Under the pieces are notes generated by a model that had not been told where the DNA came from, did no database searches, and was given only the letters and a program-made list of their open reading frames with translations. Both the position numbers and the translations under genes were made by a program. A DNA stretch of 64,000 bases from a virus: IMG/VR virus record IMGVR_UViG_3300035691_000003, positions 1 through 64,000 of that record; one strand, written 5' to 3'. Position 1 is the stretch's first letter, and each line of letters starts with the position of its first letter. Shown in pieces: positions 44,532-51,396 of this stretch.

Positions 44532-44783
44532 CTAGTTCACAATCGGGCAACCATGGGCTTCCATGCACCCCTTGTAAATACCGGCGGCGTGCGTCACGCA
44601 TCCCTTGAACTGGTCTGGGGTTATATCGTCTCCGTAGACTATTACACAGCTGAGCATGTCGGCGTCGGCAAGGCCCTCACATGCGGCGTTAGCCTGATCG
44701 CAGGGAATAAACGCAGCCGATCCAGTGGGCGTGACTAGCAGCCCTATGGTGAGCAATGCCAGTATGATTAGTTTTCGTCTCAT
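44532..44783 (-). CDS. Small secreted cysteine-containing protein (83 aa)
   Basis: Starts MRRKLIILALLTIGLLVTPT, a signal peptide with likely cleavage near TGSAA; the mature part (~58 aa) has six or more Cys (CDQANAACEG; LSCVIVYGD; GCVTHAAGIYKGCMEAHGC) that could form disulfides in the periplasm. GGAGAG precedes the start. It is the only clear gene inside the 2-kb hairpin-rich region. Function is unknown; a host-surface or exclusion role is possible. Confidence 0.6.
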   Translation of the reverse strand: MRRKLIILALLTIGLLVTPTGSAAFIPCDQANAACEGLADADMLSCVIVYGDDITPDQFKGCVTHAAGIYKGCMEAHGCPIVN

Positions 44784-44821
44784 TAGTCTCTCCTGTCTAA
44801 AGGGTTAATGGTCAGGCAGTC

Positions 44822-44909
44822 TCTCAACCCACCAGTTCCGCCGTCACCGCACTCTACATTGTCACGTCTCCCGAATCGGCGACAGCCACCTCTACGCGGT
44901 GGGTTGAGA
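44822..44909. repeat. Perfect 12-bp inverted repeat, module 1
   Basis: TCTCAACCCACC (44822-44833) and GGTGGGTTGAGA (44898-44909) are exact reverse complements around 64 nt. Right after it, GGGGG (44911-44915) and CCCCC (44925-44929) enclose a loop that is exactly ATTGCGCGG; that loop can also pair with CCGCGCAA at 44995-45002, a possible pseudoknot. Confidence 0.6.
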
Positions 44910-45105
44910 AGGGGGATTGCGCGGCCCCCGCAGGCGGTGGGTTCGACACGTTACGACCACCTCTCCCCGGTCTGTCCTCTCGTGCCAGAGTAAGCCGCGC
45001 AAACTTGATTCAATTGTCAATTCAACCTTGGACCACCGCCGCCACCTTTTCAGACGGCTTGGGGTTCATCGCCAAAGATGCCGTAACCGAGTGGCCCAAG
45101 GGTCG

Positions 45106-45186
45106 GTCGAGTAGGATGATTTCAAACCGCAAGTCCGAAGACCTACGATGAAGCAGGTGTTACCACTCTGCTCCATCCTACTCGAC
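45106..45186. repeat. Perfect 13-bp inverted repeat, module 2
   Basis: GTCGAGTAGGATG (45106-45118) pairs with CATCCTACTCGAC (45174-45186). On the - strand the interior has GCAG-AGTGGTAACAC-CTGC and AGGTC-TTCG-GACTT (a UUCG tetraloop hairpin), giving a tRNA-like three-way shape, but without a proper anticodon arm or T-arm. Confidence 0.6.
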
Positions 45187-45535
45187 TGCGATTGCGCGGG
45201 GCCGGGCTTGATACCGGCTACGGCATGTCGAGTGGCGTTCTGCCGTGTTGTCACGGCTCTTAGCTAGCATCTTCGGAACCTGCCATGCCTTCCTATCCGA
45301 ATACTCAGTAGCGTTTCCTTCAACGCCGTCCGCGCAAATTCAGTTGTCAATGGCCGTTTGCAGTGGCTCAGGTCGCTCGGCGTCCTCGTTCTCGTGCCTA
45401 CCTCGCAGTTGACTCTACTGCTTCAGGCTTGTTTTTCCGAGATAAGGCAGATGGAGACGAGAGTCTTTACAGCCTCGCTCCACAGTCGTTTACCGTGGCT
45501 TTTACCGCCCTCAATGACCACTGCAAACATCTGAT

Positions 45536-45596
45536 GCGGGACTTGTCTGGAGCGCCTTCGTTCTCCCCGCTGGTGTTACCAGCCAGCGAGTCCCGC
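45536..45596. repeat. 8-bp inverted repeat with GTAAC-loop hairpin, module 3
   Basis: GCGGGACT (45536-45543) pairs with AGTCCCGC (45589-45596). Inside, GCTGGT/ACCAGC (45569-45574 with 45578-45583) is a perfect hairpin; on the - strand its loop region reads GGTAACACC, as in module 2. Confidence 0.5.
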
Positions 45597-45829
45597 GCAA
45601 CTATGCCGCGACTTGTATTAACGGCGCTCGCGGCCAACGACGAGCGGTTCAACGTAGCCGCCACCGTCGGGTTCTCCGTTCCCGCTATCTGGTCATCCTG
45701 TCAATTCAGGCGGTTGACGGGAGCACTTTAATTACATCGTCCTCCCCAGATCACTGGTGCCCCACCCATCGTTCAGTGTCCGCTTGCGCGGTGAATGCTC
45801 AGTCTATTGACGAGCGAGTGGGGCGTGAT

Positions 45830-45982
45830 TCAAATATCCATCGCGCACTCGTGTGTACACTCAGCGCAACAGTCGCAAAAGTCATCGCTGTCATTGTCGT
45901 TTATCTCAACCGCGTAAGGACAGCTATGGGATTCGTCCGTTGCTTCATTTTGGCAGCCCGCTCGACCTGTGCATTTAGCCAT
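45830..45982 (-). CDS. Cysteine-rich microprotein (50 aa)
   Basis: Begins MAKCTGRAGCQNEATDESHS, then SCPYAVEIND and DFCDCCAECTHEC: nine Cys and two His spaced for one or two zinc sites. GGTGAG precedes the start. Small treble-clef or zinc-ribbon proteins like this are common in phage early regions and often bind host proteins or nucleic acid. It is the last gene of the leftward early operon before the gene-free region. Confidence 0.65.
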   Translation of the reverse strand: MAKCTGRAGCQNEATDESHSCPYAVEINDNDSDDFCDCCAECTHECAMDI

Positions 45983-45988
45983 GGTAGC

Positions 45989-46348
45989 TCACCTTACCTC
46001 CGCACCCTGCACCGCCCGCCGCACCCCACGCCGCACCTCCCAGTCGTCCCGCTCCCTCGTCCCTGGCAATCCCGGCACAGTGAGTCGCTCAGCGTCGGGT
46101 AGAGTGCCCAGTGCCACCACCAGCGCCGCCAGTAGTCGGGCATTCTGCCGTTCAGTAAACAGGGCACTGATTAACGAACCTTGCCGTGCTTCGCGATACA
46201 GCAGCAGCGCTTGTCGCAGTCCAATCTTCACCGGCTCACATAAGTCGCAGAAGACGAGAGCGACGAGGTGGGTGGATGGTAGGGTTAGTGGTCGAGGTTG
46301 CGGCCTCTGGGCCAGCGCGACCAGTAGAGCGAGTTCAGCGACTATCAT
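45989..46348 (-). CDS. Unknown early protein (119 aa)
   Basis: Start ATG 46348 is chosen because GGGAGG lies ~9 nt upstream; longer in-frame starts exist. Helical, Leu/Ala/Arg-rich (MIVAELALLVALAQ; RQNARLLAALVVALG). It overlaps the upstream gene by 14 nt. No family recognised. Confidence 0.5.
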   Translation of the reverse strand: MIVAELALLVALAQRPQPRPLTLPSTHLVALVFCDLCEPVKIGLRQALLLYREARQGSLISALFTERQNARLLAALVVALGTLPDAERLTVPGLPGTRERDDWEVRRGVRRAVQGAEVR

Positions 46349-46508
46349 CGTCGTCGTCCTCCCGCTTCCCATTCAACTCATCAATCGCTAGTGCTAACTC
46401 TCGCTCATGCTCCGGCATATTCCCCGGCCAGTTGGGCTGCACCTCAGCACGCCAGCGACGGGCGGCGGTGAGCAGGCGGGTGGTGGCGTCAGTGGTTAAC
46501 TCGGGCAT
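46335..46508 (-). CDS. Unknown early protein (57 aa)
   Basis: AGGAGA precedes ATG 46508. Helical, with RLLTAARRWRAEVQPNWPG and an acidic tail (EDDDDDSR). Overlaps both neighbours, typical of this compact operon. No family recognised. Confidence 0.5.
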   Translation of the reverse strand: MPELTTDATTRLLTAARRWRAEVQPNWPGNMPEHERELALAIDELNGKREDDDDDSR

Positions 46509-46702
46509 CTGGCATCTCCTTTCGCTTTCACCTGTCGCAGCCGCTTACGATCACCGATGAACATCCCCTGTGCGGCAATCTCGCTGAACGCTACAGCTTT
46601 ACGGTCTGGCTCCAACCGCTCCAACAATTCCTCCCGGCGAAACTCACAGAAGAGGCAATAGTCGTCGTAGTGGATGGTGCCACAACAGCGGCATTCACTC
46701 AT
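46496..46702 (-). CDS. Zinc-ribbon microprotein (68 aa)
   Basis: Start ATG 46702, preceded by GGGGGAGG. MSECRCCGTIHYDDYCLFCE gives two CxxC pairs (a zinc ribbon), then a charged helix (RREELLERLEPDRK). A protein- or nucleic-acid-binding early microprotein is likely; the partner is unknown. Confidence 0.6.
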   Translation of the reverse strand: MSECRCCGTIHYDDYCLFCEFRREELLERLEPDRKAVAFSEIAAQGMFIGDRKRLRQVKAKGDARCPS

Positions 46703-46877
46703 CGGTCGCCTCCCCCACTGTACACAACGGCCCTGGTTCTCCATCAGGATCGCCGTCCCAGCACAGCCAGCAGCGACGTGGATCGTGGTCCTCTGTCTTG
46801 GTCGCATTGCAGTGACGACAAGTTACAGGCTCGCACTCATACGGGTGCATGTCCTCGGCGGTACAGGCGAAGCTCAT
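46695..46877 (-). CDS. Cysteine-rich small protein (60 aa)
   Basis: ATG 46877 follows GGAGG by 8 nt and overlaps the upstream stop (ATGA). Motifs CRHC and CWLC plus His (ATKTEDHD) suggest one zinc site in the middle. No family recognised. Confidence 0.55.
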   Translation of the reverse strand: MSFACTAEDMHPYECEPVTCRHCNATKTEDHDPRRCWLCWDGDPDGEPGPLCTVGEATDE

Positions 46878-47155
46878 ATCAGCACCTCCGGTTCCGCGCA
46901 AAGAAAGCAGGCGACATAACTGCCGTCGGGAAGCGGTAGGAACCCGTCTTCACAGCAGTGTTCACTATCATCAAATAGCCAGCCATCGCCACGGCAGGTA
47001 GAACATCCATCTCCATCAGCCTGTTCCCCGGTCCCGCTACAGTCGCGACAAACTACTTCGGCAGGCAGCAGGAATTCAAACGGCCAGTCAGCGGGAAAGT
47101 CGAACGATTGCGGGTAAGGGTCGCGAATGTCAGTGTCGTCGATGGCGGGAATCAT
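46874..47155 (-). CDS. DnaJ-type zinc-finger protein (93 aa)
   Basis: CRDCSGTG and CSTCRGDG match the CxxCxGxG repeats of DnaJ cysteine-rich domains, followed by CCEDG and a final CFLC. There is no J-domain, so it is a stand-alone zinc domain. Many phages encode such single repeats; a chaperone role is not implied. Confidence 0.6.
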   Translation of the reverse strand: MIPAIDDTDIRDPYPQSFDFPADWPFEFLLPAEVVCRDCSGTGEQADGDGCSTCRGDGWLFDDSEHCCEDGFLPLPDGSYVACFLCAEPEVLI

Positions 47156-47307
47156 TGGGTGGCTCCTGTCTCGTCTTCATTGCAAAGTAAATTACCCTGA
47201 ATATGGTCAGCGATTGCCCGCAGACGCTCCACGCCGTCACCAAACTCCTGAGCGCTGGCCGGGTCGGCCATTTCCTGCACCTGTCGCAATAGTTCGTGGG
47301 GTTCCAT
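47152..47307 (-). CDS. Unknown early protein (51 aa)
   Basis: ATG 47307 shares one base with the upstream TGA, and its own stop overlaps the next start. Mostly helical and acidic (MEPHELLRQVQEMADPASAQ). No family recognised. Confidence 0.5.
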   Translation of the reverse strand: MEPHELLRQVQEMADPASAQEFGDGVERLRAIADHIQGNLLCNEDETGATQ

Positions 47308-47579
47308 CAGTCGCCTCCTTCCGGCAGCGCTTGCAGAGGATTCGCGCCAACTATTAGATCCACTTCCTCTTTGCGAAGCACCGACGCACAGGAAGCCAGT
47401 GAAGTAGCAATCAGCAACGACAGGCCCGCAGTGTACCGAGCAGCGTCTTGCAGTGCCTCGATTTCAGACTTCCCCTGGCCGATGATATGGAAATCCTCGA
47501 ACCACACGTCCCAGGGATCGTCAGCGCCCTTCGTCTCGGTTACGTAGATTGTACCCACGTCGCTCTTGTATTTGCTCAT
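47307..47579 (-). CDS. Unknown early protein (90 aa)
   Basis: Start ATG 47579 with GGGAGG 6 nt upstream. An alpha/beta N-terminus (GTIYVTETKGADDPWDVWFE) and a helical, hydrophobic centre (ALQDAARYTAGLSLLIATSL). No family recognised. Confidence 0.5.
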   Translation of the reverse strand: MSKYKSDVGTIYVTETKGADDPWDVWFEDFHIIGQGKSEIEALQDAARYTAGLSLLIATSLASCASVLRKEEVDLIVGANPLQALPEGGD

Positions 47580-47580
47580 C

Positions 47581-48081
47581 TCAACCTCCCGTGCTCGCAG
47601 CCTGTGTCGGAGCGACGAACTCATGATAGTTCACATACCCCAGTGTCACATCGTGAATCCCGTCGTTCTCCAGTCCCTTGCACACCTTGCTGTCAATCTC
47701 AAAGGCACACTTGTCACCGTTGCTCATCAGCATCTGTAATCGCCCACTAACATCGGTGGAGAACTGGTGCTGGCTATCCCCGTCACCGTGGTCCCCGTCG
47801 TCTGGGTCGGTGCTGCCACAGATGGCGCACATGGGTTTGCGCTGCTGGGCCAGATTCTTGTTAAGTGTCGCTGCCAGCCCGGTGGCACGCGCCGATCTGT
47901 TGCCAGTGGCGCGGGTGCGCTTCTTGACGCCCTTGCCGGTTCCCTTTGTCGGCTGCAACGACTCGACCAGGAGATCGCGCTCACTGTCGGACAGCCCGCG
48001 CAAGGTGGCCAGCAACGCGGATTCGTCGTCGCTGAACTGACGTTGTAGACTGTAGACTTTAAGCACGTTTCGCAGATTCAC
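47581..48081 (-). CDS. Unknown early protein with CxxC (166 aa)
   Basis: GTG start at 48081 with AGGAG upstream. Basic central part (GTGKGVKKRTRATGNRSARA) may bind nucleic acid; CAIC follows near residue 95 but no second CxxC is close, although a further Cys pair lies downstream (KCAFEIDSKVCKG). No family recognised. Confidence 0.55.
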   Translation of the reverse strand: MNLRNVLKVYSLQRQFSDDESALLATLRGLSDSERDLLVESLQPTKGTGKGVKKRTRATGNRSARATGLAATLNKNLAQQRKPMCAICGSTDPDDGDHGDGDSQHQFSTDVSGRLQMLMSNGDKCAFEIDSKVCKGLENDGIHDVTLGYVNYHEFVAPTQAASTGG

Positions 48082-48296
48082 AATAATTGCTCCTTCCTTT
48101 GCTTGTTAGCGGCCCATTGTAAGAACGTCTCAAACTTCCAGTCAGTCAGGCTCTCAGGGCCAAATGTTACTGAATGACCGCGCGTTTCCATCTCAGCTAG
48201 AAACTCTTTCATCAGCGCGCGGAGGTAGTCTAAGTCGGCGGCAATACCCACTCGTGATGGAAACTGGCGCAGATTGGATTGGGCAGGGGTGGTCAT
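48078..48296 (-). CDS. Unknown early protein (72 aa)
   Basis: ATG 48296 overlaps the upstream stop (ATGA). Helical (IAADLDYLRALMKEFLAEME). No family recognised. Confidence 0.5.
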   Translation of the reverse strand: MTTPAQSNLRQFPSRVGIAADLDYLRALMKEFLAEMETRGHSVTFGPESLTDWKFETFLQWAANKQRKEQLL

Positions 48297-48421
48297 AGAT
48301 CGTCGTCCTCGCAGCACTTACAGCAGGTAGCGCACTTGCGACAGTCGGCGCATTGATAAACTTCGCAGTCACAGCCGTAAGGTGATCCCTCTGACAGGCC
48401 ACAGCAGTAGCACTCGTTCAT
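48293..48421 (-). CDS. Very cysteine-rich microprotein (42 aa)
   Basis: MNECYCCGLSEGSPYGCDCE then CADCRKCATCCKCCEDD: 13 Cys in 42 residues, the densest in the window. It overlaps genes on both sides by ATGA. It could hold several metals or act as a metal-bound protein-binding patch. Too short for family assignment. Confidence 0.55.
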   Translation of the reverse strand: MNECYCCGLSEGSPYGCDCEVYQCADCRKCATCCKCCEDDDL

Positions 48422-48915
48422 CCCATTCTCCGCTCATTCAAATCCGGCCCTGCTCGCCGAAGGTATTCGCAGGCTGTCATCAGGCGTTGTAGGTCATCTC
48501 CTAACATCCCCAACGCTCTATTGCAGGTGTCGCAAAGCAGCCCGCGAACATACCCCGTCTCATGGTCGTGGTCTACGACAAGGCGAGACTTAGATGCCTG
48601 CTTCTCCGGTAACTGCCCACAGGTCGCGCAACGTCCGTTTTGCTGCTTCAGAAGAACAAAGTAATCCTCGACGGTTAATCCGTATTCCTTTAGATAATTC
48701 CGGAATCGCCACAAGCGCCGTTGGGTCAATGTTTGCTCGTCAGTATATCTTCGCCGCTCAGCGCAGCGCTGACATAGACCATCTTTAGTGAACCGCGCTC
48801 GATCAGGACAACAAGATGCTCGTGGCAGAAATGGCTCTCGGTCTTTTACGTAACAGCCACTACATAGGCCCCGTGCCTTTAGTCGTCGTTCGGGATGACA
48901 GGTTGCTGCTCTCAT
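48418..48915 (-). CDS. Recombination endonuclease VII
   Basis: 165 residues with the Endo VII (T4 gp49-type) HNH signature: CATCG, then LVVDHDHETGYVRGLLCDTC and NRALGMLGDD. An N-terminal Cys cluster (CSGCYVKD; CQRCAERR) gives more zinc sites. It resolves branched DNA before packaging. Start ATG 48915 is favoured by AAAAGG upstream; an upstream TTG is possible. Confidence 0.85.
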   Translation of the reverse strand: MRAATCHPERRLKARGLCSGCYVKDREPFLPRASCCPDRARFTKDGLCQRCAERRRYTDEQTLTQRRLWRFRNYLKEYGLTVEDYFVLLKQQNGRCATCGQLPEKQASKSRLVVDHDHETGYVRGLLCDTCNRALGMLGDDLQRLMTACEYLRRAGPDLNERRMG

Positions 48916-49421
48916 TGATCGCAACCTTTTCCGGTCTGCCCGTAGTCAGCAGGAGACGTAAAATCCTTCCAATGAACCCAACGATCTTTGCAGTGAAAGC
49001 CCCAGTCGCGCGTTACCCGGCCCGTGACTACCAGTGTCCAGCATGGTAACGAGCCTCCACCCAGCAGCTTTGACAGTACGACCCGATGCGCGTGTCTGGC
49101 CCTGCGAAAAGCAATAGACGGAGCGCGACGAAACAGGAGGTCTTGGTCCACGGCATCCCCGACAATCTCGCGATACTCCCCTTTGAGCATCACCGATACA
49201 AACCACCACGGATGATCGTGCAGCGCTCGGTCCTCATCGTCGTGCAGGAACTTGTGCAGATAGACATTTAGCCACGGGTTGCGCGGAATGACGTACCAGC
49301 GCAGGAGGTAACGGTCGCCGATGATGAAGTGAGGCTTGAGCGACCACCAGCCGCGCGCCCACTGCACCACCGAGGCTCGCAAGCTGAATCCACTACCGCC
49401 GCTTCTAGTTCCATAAGCCAT
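48912..49421 (-). CDS. Cupin-like phage protein (169 aa)
   Basis: HDDEDRALHDHPWWFVSVML followed by ARHAHRV and PCWTLVVTGRVTRDWGFHC form a metal-binding cupin core (His/Asp/His). Such proteins recur in phages with unknown substrate. It overlaps the endonuclease start by ATGA. Confidence 0.7.
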   Translation of the reverse strand: MAYGTRSGGSGFSLRASVVQWARGWWSLKPHFIIGDRYLLRWYVIPRNPWLNVYLHKFLHDDEDRALHDHPWWFVSVMLKGEYREIVGDAVDQDLLFRRAPSIAFRRARHAHRVVLSKLLGGGSLPCWTLVVTGRVTRDWGFHCKDRWVHWKDFTSPADYGQTGKGCDQ

Positions 49422-49453
49422 CTGTCGTCACTCCTCCACGCACTCCAACCCGG

Positions 49454-49807
49454 CTATTCGATCAGCAGGCCACCAACCGTCAGCCCCTTGGCCGACCTCC
49501 GAGTGAATATTCTCGTCGCCACGCGCGGGCCTTCGCTCAACTTCACTTCCAGAATGTTCCCCTTGCACCACTTCGCCTCCTTCACCGCCATCGGGTACGG
49601 GTAGCCGTCAACTTCCGCGAATACAAACAACCCACTGGCCCACGCCTTCTTGATCAACGCCGGGCCGAACTTCACGCCGCAGTGCGTAGTAGGCCAGCCT
49701 TCAACGCCGCCCTGGTGGCTGTAGTCGAACTCGTAGGACACCTCGGTCGGCGCACTTACCTCGAACTCGCCCGGTCCTTGACGATTAACCCAGTTCAGCC
49801 TTGGCAC
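49454..49807 (-). CDS. Unknown early protein (117 aa)
   Basis: No ATG fits; GTG 49807 is chosen, with GGAG 7 nt upstream. It overlaps the preceding gene's end. Beta-rich start (EFEVSAPTEVSYEFDYSHQG) and a helical middle (PALIKKAWASGLFVFAEVDG). No family recognised; the start is uncertain. Confidence 0.5.
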   Translation of the reverse strand: MPRLNWVNRQGPGEFEVSAPTEVSYEFDYSHQGGVEGWPTTHCGVKFGPALIKKAWASGLFVFAEVDGYPYPMAVKEAKWCKGNILEVKLSEGPRVATRIFTRRSAKGLTVGGLLIE

Positions 49808-49955
49808 GTTGTTTCTCCACGTACTCCATCGCCGCGTCCCAGCCGGCACAGAATTCCTCCCGACCCAGCGTGGTTCGCAACGGCCACTCGCGGTCGTATT
49901 GGTCGGCGGCCACTTCACGCGCCAGCAGCGCCTGCTCGTTGGGTGATAGTTCCAC
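49785..49955 (-). CDS. Unknown early protein (56 aa)
   Basis: GTG 49955 follows the upstream stop; a TTG at 49982 is an alternative. Helical: SPNEQALLAREVAADQYDRE and GREEFCAGWDAAMEYVEKQR. No family recognised. Confidence 0.45.
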   Translation of the reverse strand: MELSPNEQALLAREVAADQYDREWPLRTTLGREEFCAGWDAAMEYVEKQRAKAELG

Positions 49956-49956
49956 G

Positions 49957-50169
49957 TCAGTAGCAATCCCTTCGACTGCCAAACTTGCGCTCGTAGTCGT
50001 CTTCGTATCGCCGTTGCTGTTTCTCTTGTCGCTGGCGGTGACGATTACCGGCCATGAAGCCTGCGACGAAGATCCGCTGGTCCGTAGTGCTGTAAGTTCC
50101 CTTGGCGAAGTCCAACCACGCGGCTTGGGCCGCCGCTGTTAACGGGTCGATGGTGCTTGAGTCAGTCAT
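49957..50169 (-). CDS. Unknown early protein (70 aa)
   Basis: Start ATG 50169 after GAGGGAGAG. AAQAAWLDFAKGTYSTTDQR and a basic tail (RHRQRQEKQQRRYEDDYER). A 99-nt pyrimidine-rich gap upstream shows nothing else clear. No family recognised. Confidence 0.5.
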   Translation of the reverse strand: MTDSSTIDPLTAAAQAAWLDFAKGTYSTTDQRIFVAGFMAGNRHRQRQEKQQRRYEDDYERKFGSRRDCY

Positions 50170-50268
50170 TCTCTCTCCCTCTATCCTCCCCAACCACCCC
50201 TCCCTTACCGCACTCCCGGCAGTCTCCTCTATTCCACCGGAGCACGGGGAGGAGGGGTGGGTGGAGCT

Positions 50269-50736
50269 TTAAGTCGTCGTCGCTGTCGTCGCTGTCGTCG
50301 CTGTCATCGTCTTCACCATCACCCTCTCCCGGACGACGACTTCAACCTTCTCCTCTGTCGAATCCACTGCATCCCATGAACCAGCGCGAACCAGGAAGTC
50401 ATTAAATCCACATTTCTCCGCAATTGTATCGATAGTTAGCTTCAGTAGGTTGGCGACATCGAACACTCGCGGTTTCCCGTTCTTGTAGTGAAACGGGAAG
50501 TGGTAAGTGGCATGGATCTCCACTGATGAATCTTGAGCCACTTTGAACCTTGGTACATATCGCTTTGATTCCGACTTCCATCGATAACACTCAGGGCGCA
50601 AAAACACTTCCCTAGTTGAATACCGGATCTGATACAGGCTATTAACCGTGACAGGGAGCGACGGGAGAGTGAAGCGGACCTCGTTGGCCGTTACCGCTTC
50701 TATTGCCCTCTCTATCTCTCCTATCGCTCTCTCCAT
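50269..50736 (-). CDS. RusA-like Holliday junction resolvase
   Basis: Start ATG 50736 (other starts lie up to 50769). The core VFDVANLLKLTIDTIAEKCG then FNDFLVRAGSWDAVDSTEEK matches the RusA fold (Asp..Asn..Lys and a later Asp). It would cut four-way DNA junctions, working with the helicase and ATPase genes upstream. The C-terminus runs into an Ala/Thr repeat made by tandem 9-bp units (DNA ~50273-50310), which looks recently expanded. Confidence 0.7.
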   Translation of the reverse strand: MERAIGEIERAIEAVTANEVRFTLPSLPVTVNSLYQIRYSTREVFLRPECYRWKSESKRYVPRFKVAQDSSVEIHATYHFPFHYKNGKPRVFDVANLLKLTIDTIAEKCGFNDFLVRAGSWDAVDSTEEKVEVVVRERVMVKTMTATTATTATTT

Positions 50737-50752
50737 CACCCCACGTCCCCCT

Positions 50753-51319
50753 CTACGCGGATTCACCACCGTCGGCGGATCGAAAGTTAGTCAACTCGTT
50801 CTTAAAGTCCCCGGTTCCCTCGTATTTCCCGTTGACCTTCGTTTTGATCTCCCGCCGTTTGATGTCGGCGATGAACTCACGGCCCAATAGAGAGCCGAGG
50901 AACTCGTCGTTCACCCGCACGTTGGTGACATCTTCGCCCATCGCTTTGAGAAACTGCTTCGTCGGAAAACGGGCTTCGTTCTGCCACCAGGGGGATTTGA
51001 AAGCGTCGGGGAAGTCGCGACTGTTGAAGGTCAGTACTAGCTCGGGGAACAGAACCTTCTTCGCGTATTTCCCTTCACCGTCCACTCCCTCGGGACCGAC
51101 CTGCGCCTCCACTACCAGCCGCTTCACCATCCAGGTCTTCGTGTCTTTGTCTTCGGCGGTCCTCACACTGGCCTTCTTGATCGAAAAGTGGACCTTAGCC
51201 GCCGGTTCCAGCACCCCTCCCTGCTGGTCGGATAAATCACCGACATCAACCTCATCGGTCACGTTGAACGGCACCGTTCCGTTGTCGTCTTCAACTGTTC
51301 CGTAGTCCAATTCAGGCAT
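50753..51319 (-). CDS. Probable ssDNA-binding/DUF669-like protein (188 aa)
   Basis: Lies directly downstream of the Sak4-like ATPase and upstream of the resolvase, the usual place of DUF669/SSB-type proteins in phages. A beta-rich centre (VHFSIKKASVRTAEDKDTKT; VLFPELVLTFNSRDF) would suit an OB-fold. The assignment is mainly from synteny. Confidence 0.5.
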   Translation of the reverse strand: MPELDYGTVEDDNGTVPFNVTDEVDVGDLSDQQGGVLEPAAKVHFSIKKASVRTAEDKDTKTWMVKRLVVEAQVGPEGVDGEGKYAKKVLFPELVLTFNSRDFPDAFKSPWWQNEARFPTKQFLKAMGEDVTNVRVNDEFLGSLLGREFIADIKRREIKTKVNGKYEGTGDFKNELTNFRSADGGESA

Positions 51320-51396
51320 GGCTGTATCCTCGCTTCTGTGGTTAGTTGTTTAGATTGTCAAAGCTCACATGTAAGCTTCGGTTAGAGCAATCGGGT

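Larger units (their letters stand above)
44784..45829. other. 1046-bp gene-free region with repeated structured modules
   Basis: No convincing gene on either strand. The octamer TTGCGCGG occurs six times: + at 44917, 45192 and 45784; - at 44995-45002, 45330-45337 and 45593-45600. Opposed copies can pair as 8-bp helices. Two modules have the same order: long perfect stem, 5-7 nt, TTGCGCGG, 70-130 nt, CCGCGCAA, then TTCARTTGTCAAT (45009, 45339). This is either a structured RNA with repeated modules or an array of binding sites for a protein. Confidence 0.5.

Noticed and set aside
45106-45186. tRNA gene in module 2
   Set aside because: Long acceptor-like stem and D-arm-like hairpin are present, but no proper anticodon arm or T-arm with TTCRA can be formed.
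45345-45351. TTGACA boxes on the - strand at 45021, 45351 and 45705 as promoters
   Set aside because: No -10-like hexamer at 16-18 nt follows any of them; more likely part of the repeated module.
45363-45731. 122-residue open frame on the + strand in the gene-free region
   Set aside because: No ribosome site, odd composition, opposite to early genes, and it covers the hairpin and octamer elements; the frame is likely accidental in GC-rich DNA.
43833-45829. Group I or group II intron
   Set aside because: No domain V or P7-type core was recognised, and no interrupted gene flanks the region.
50273-50310. CRISPR-like repeat
   Set aside because: Simple tandem 9-mers without spacers; no CRISPR array was seen anywhere in the window. 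The Cas4-like nuclease is a general phage RecB-type enzyme.
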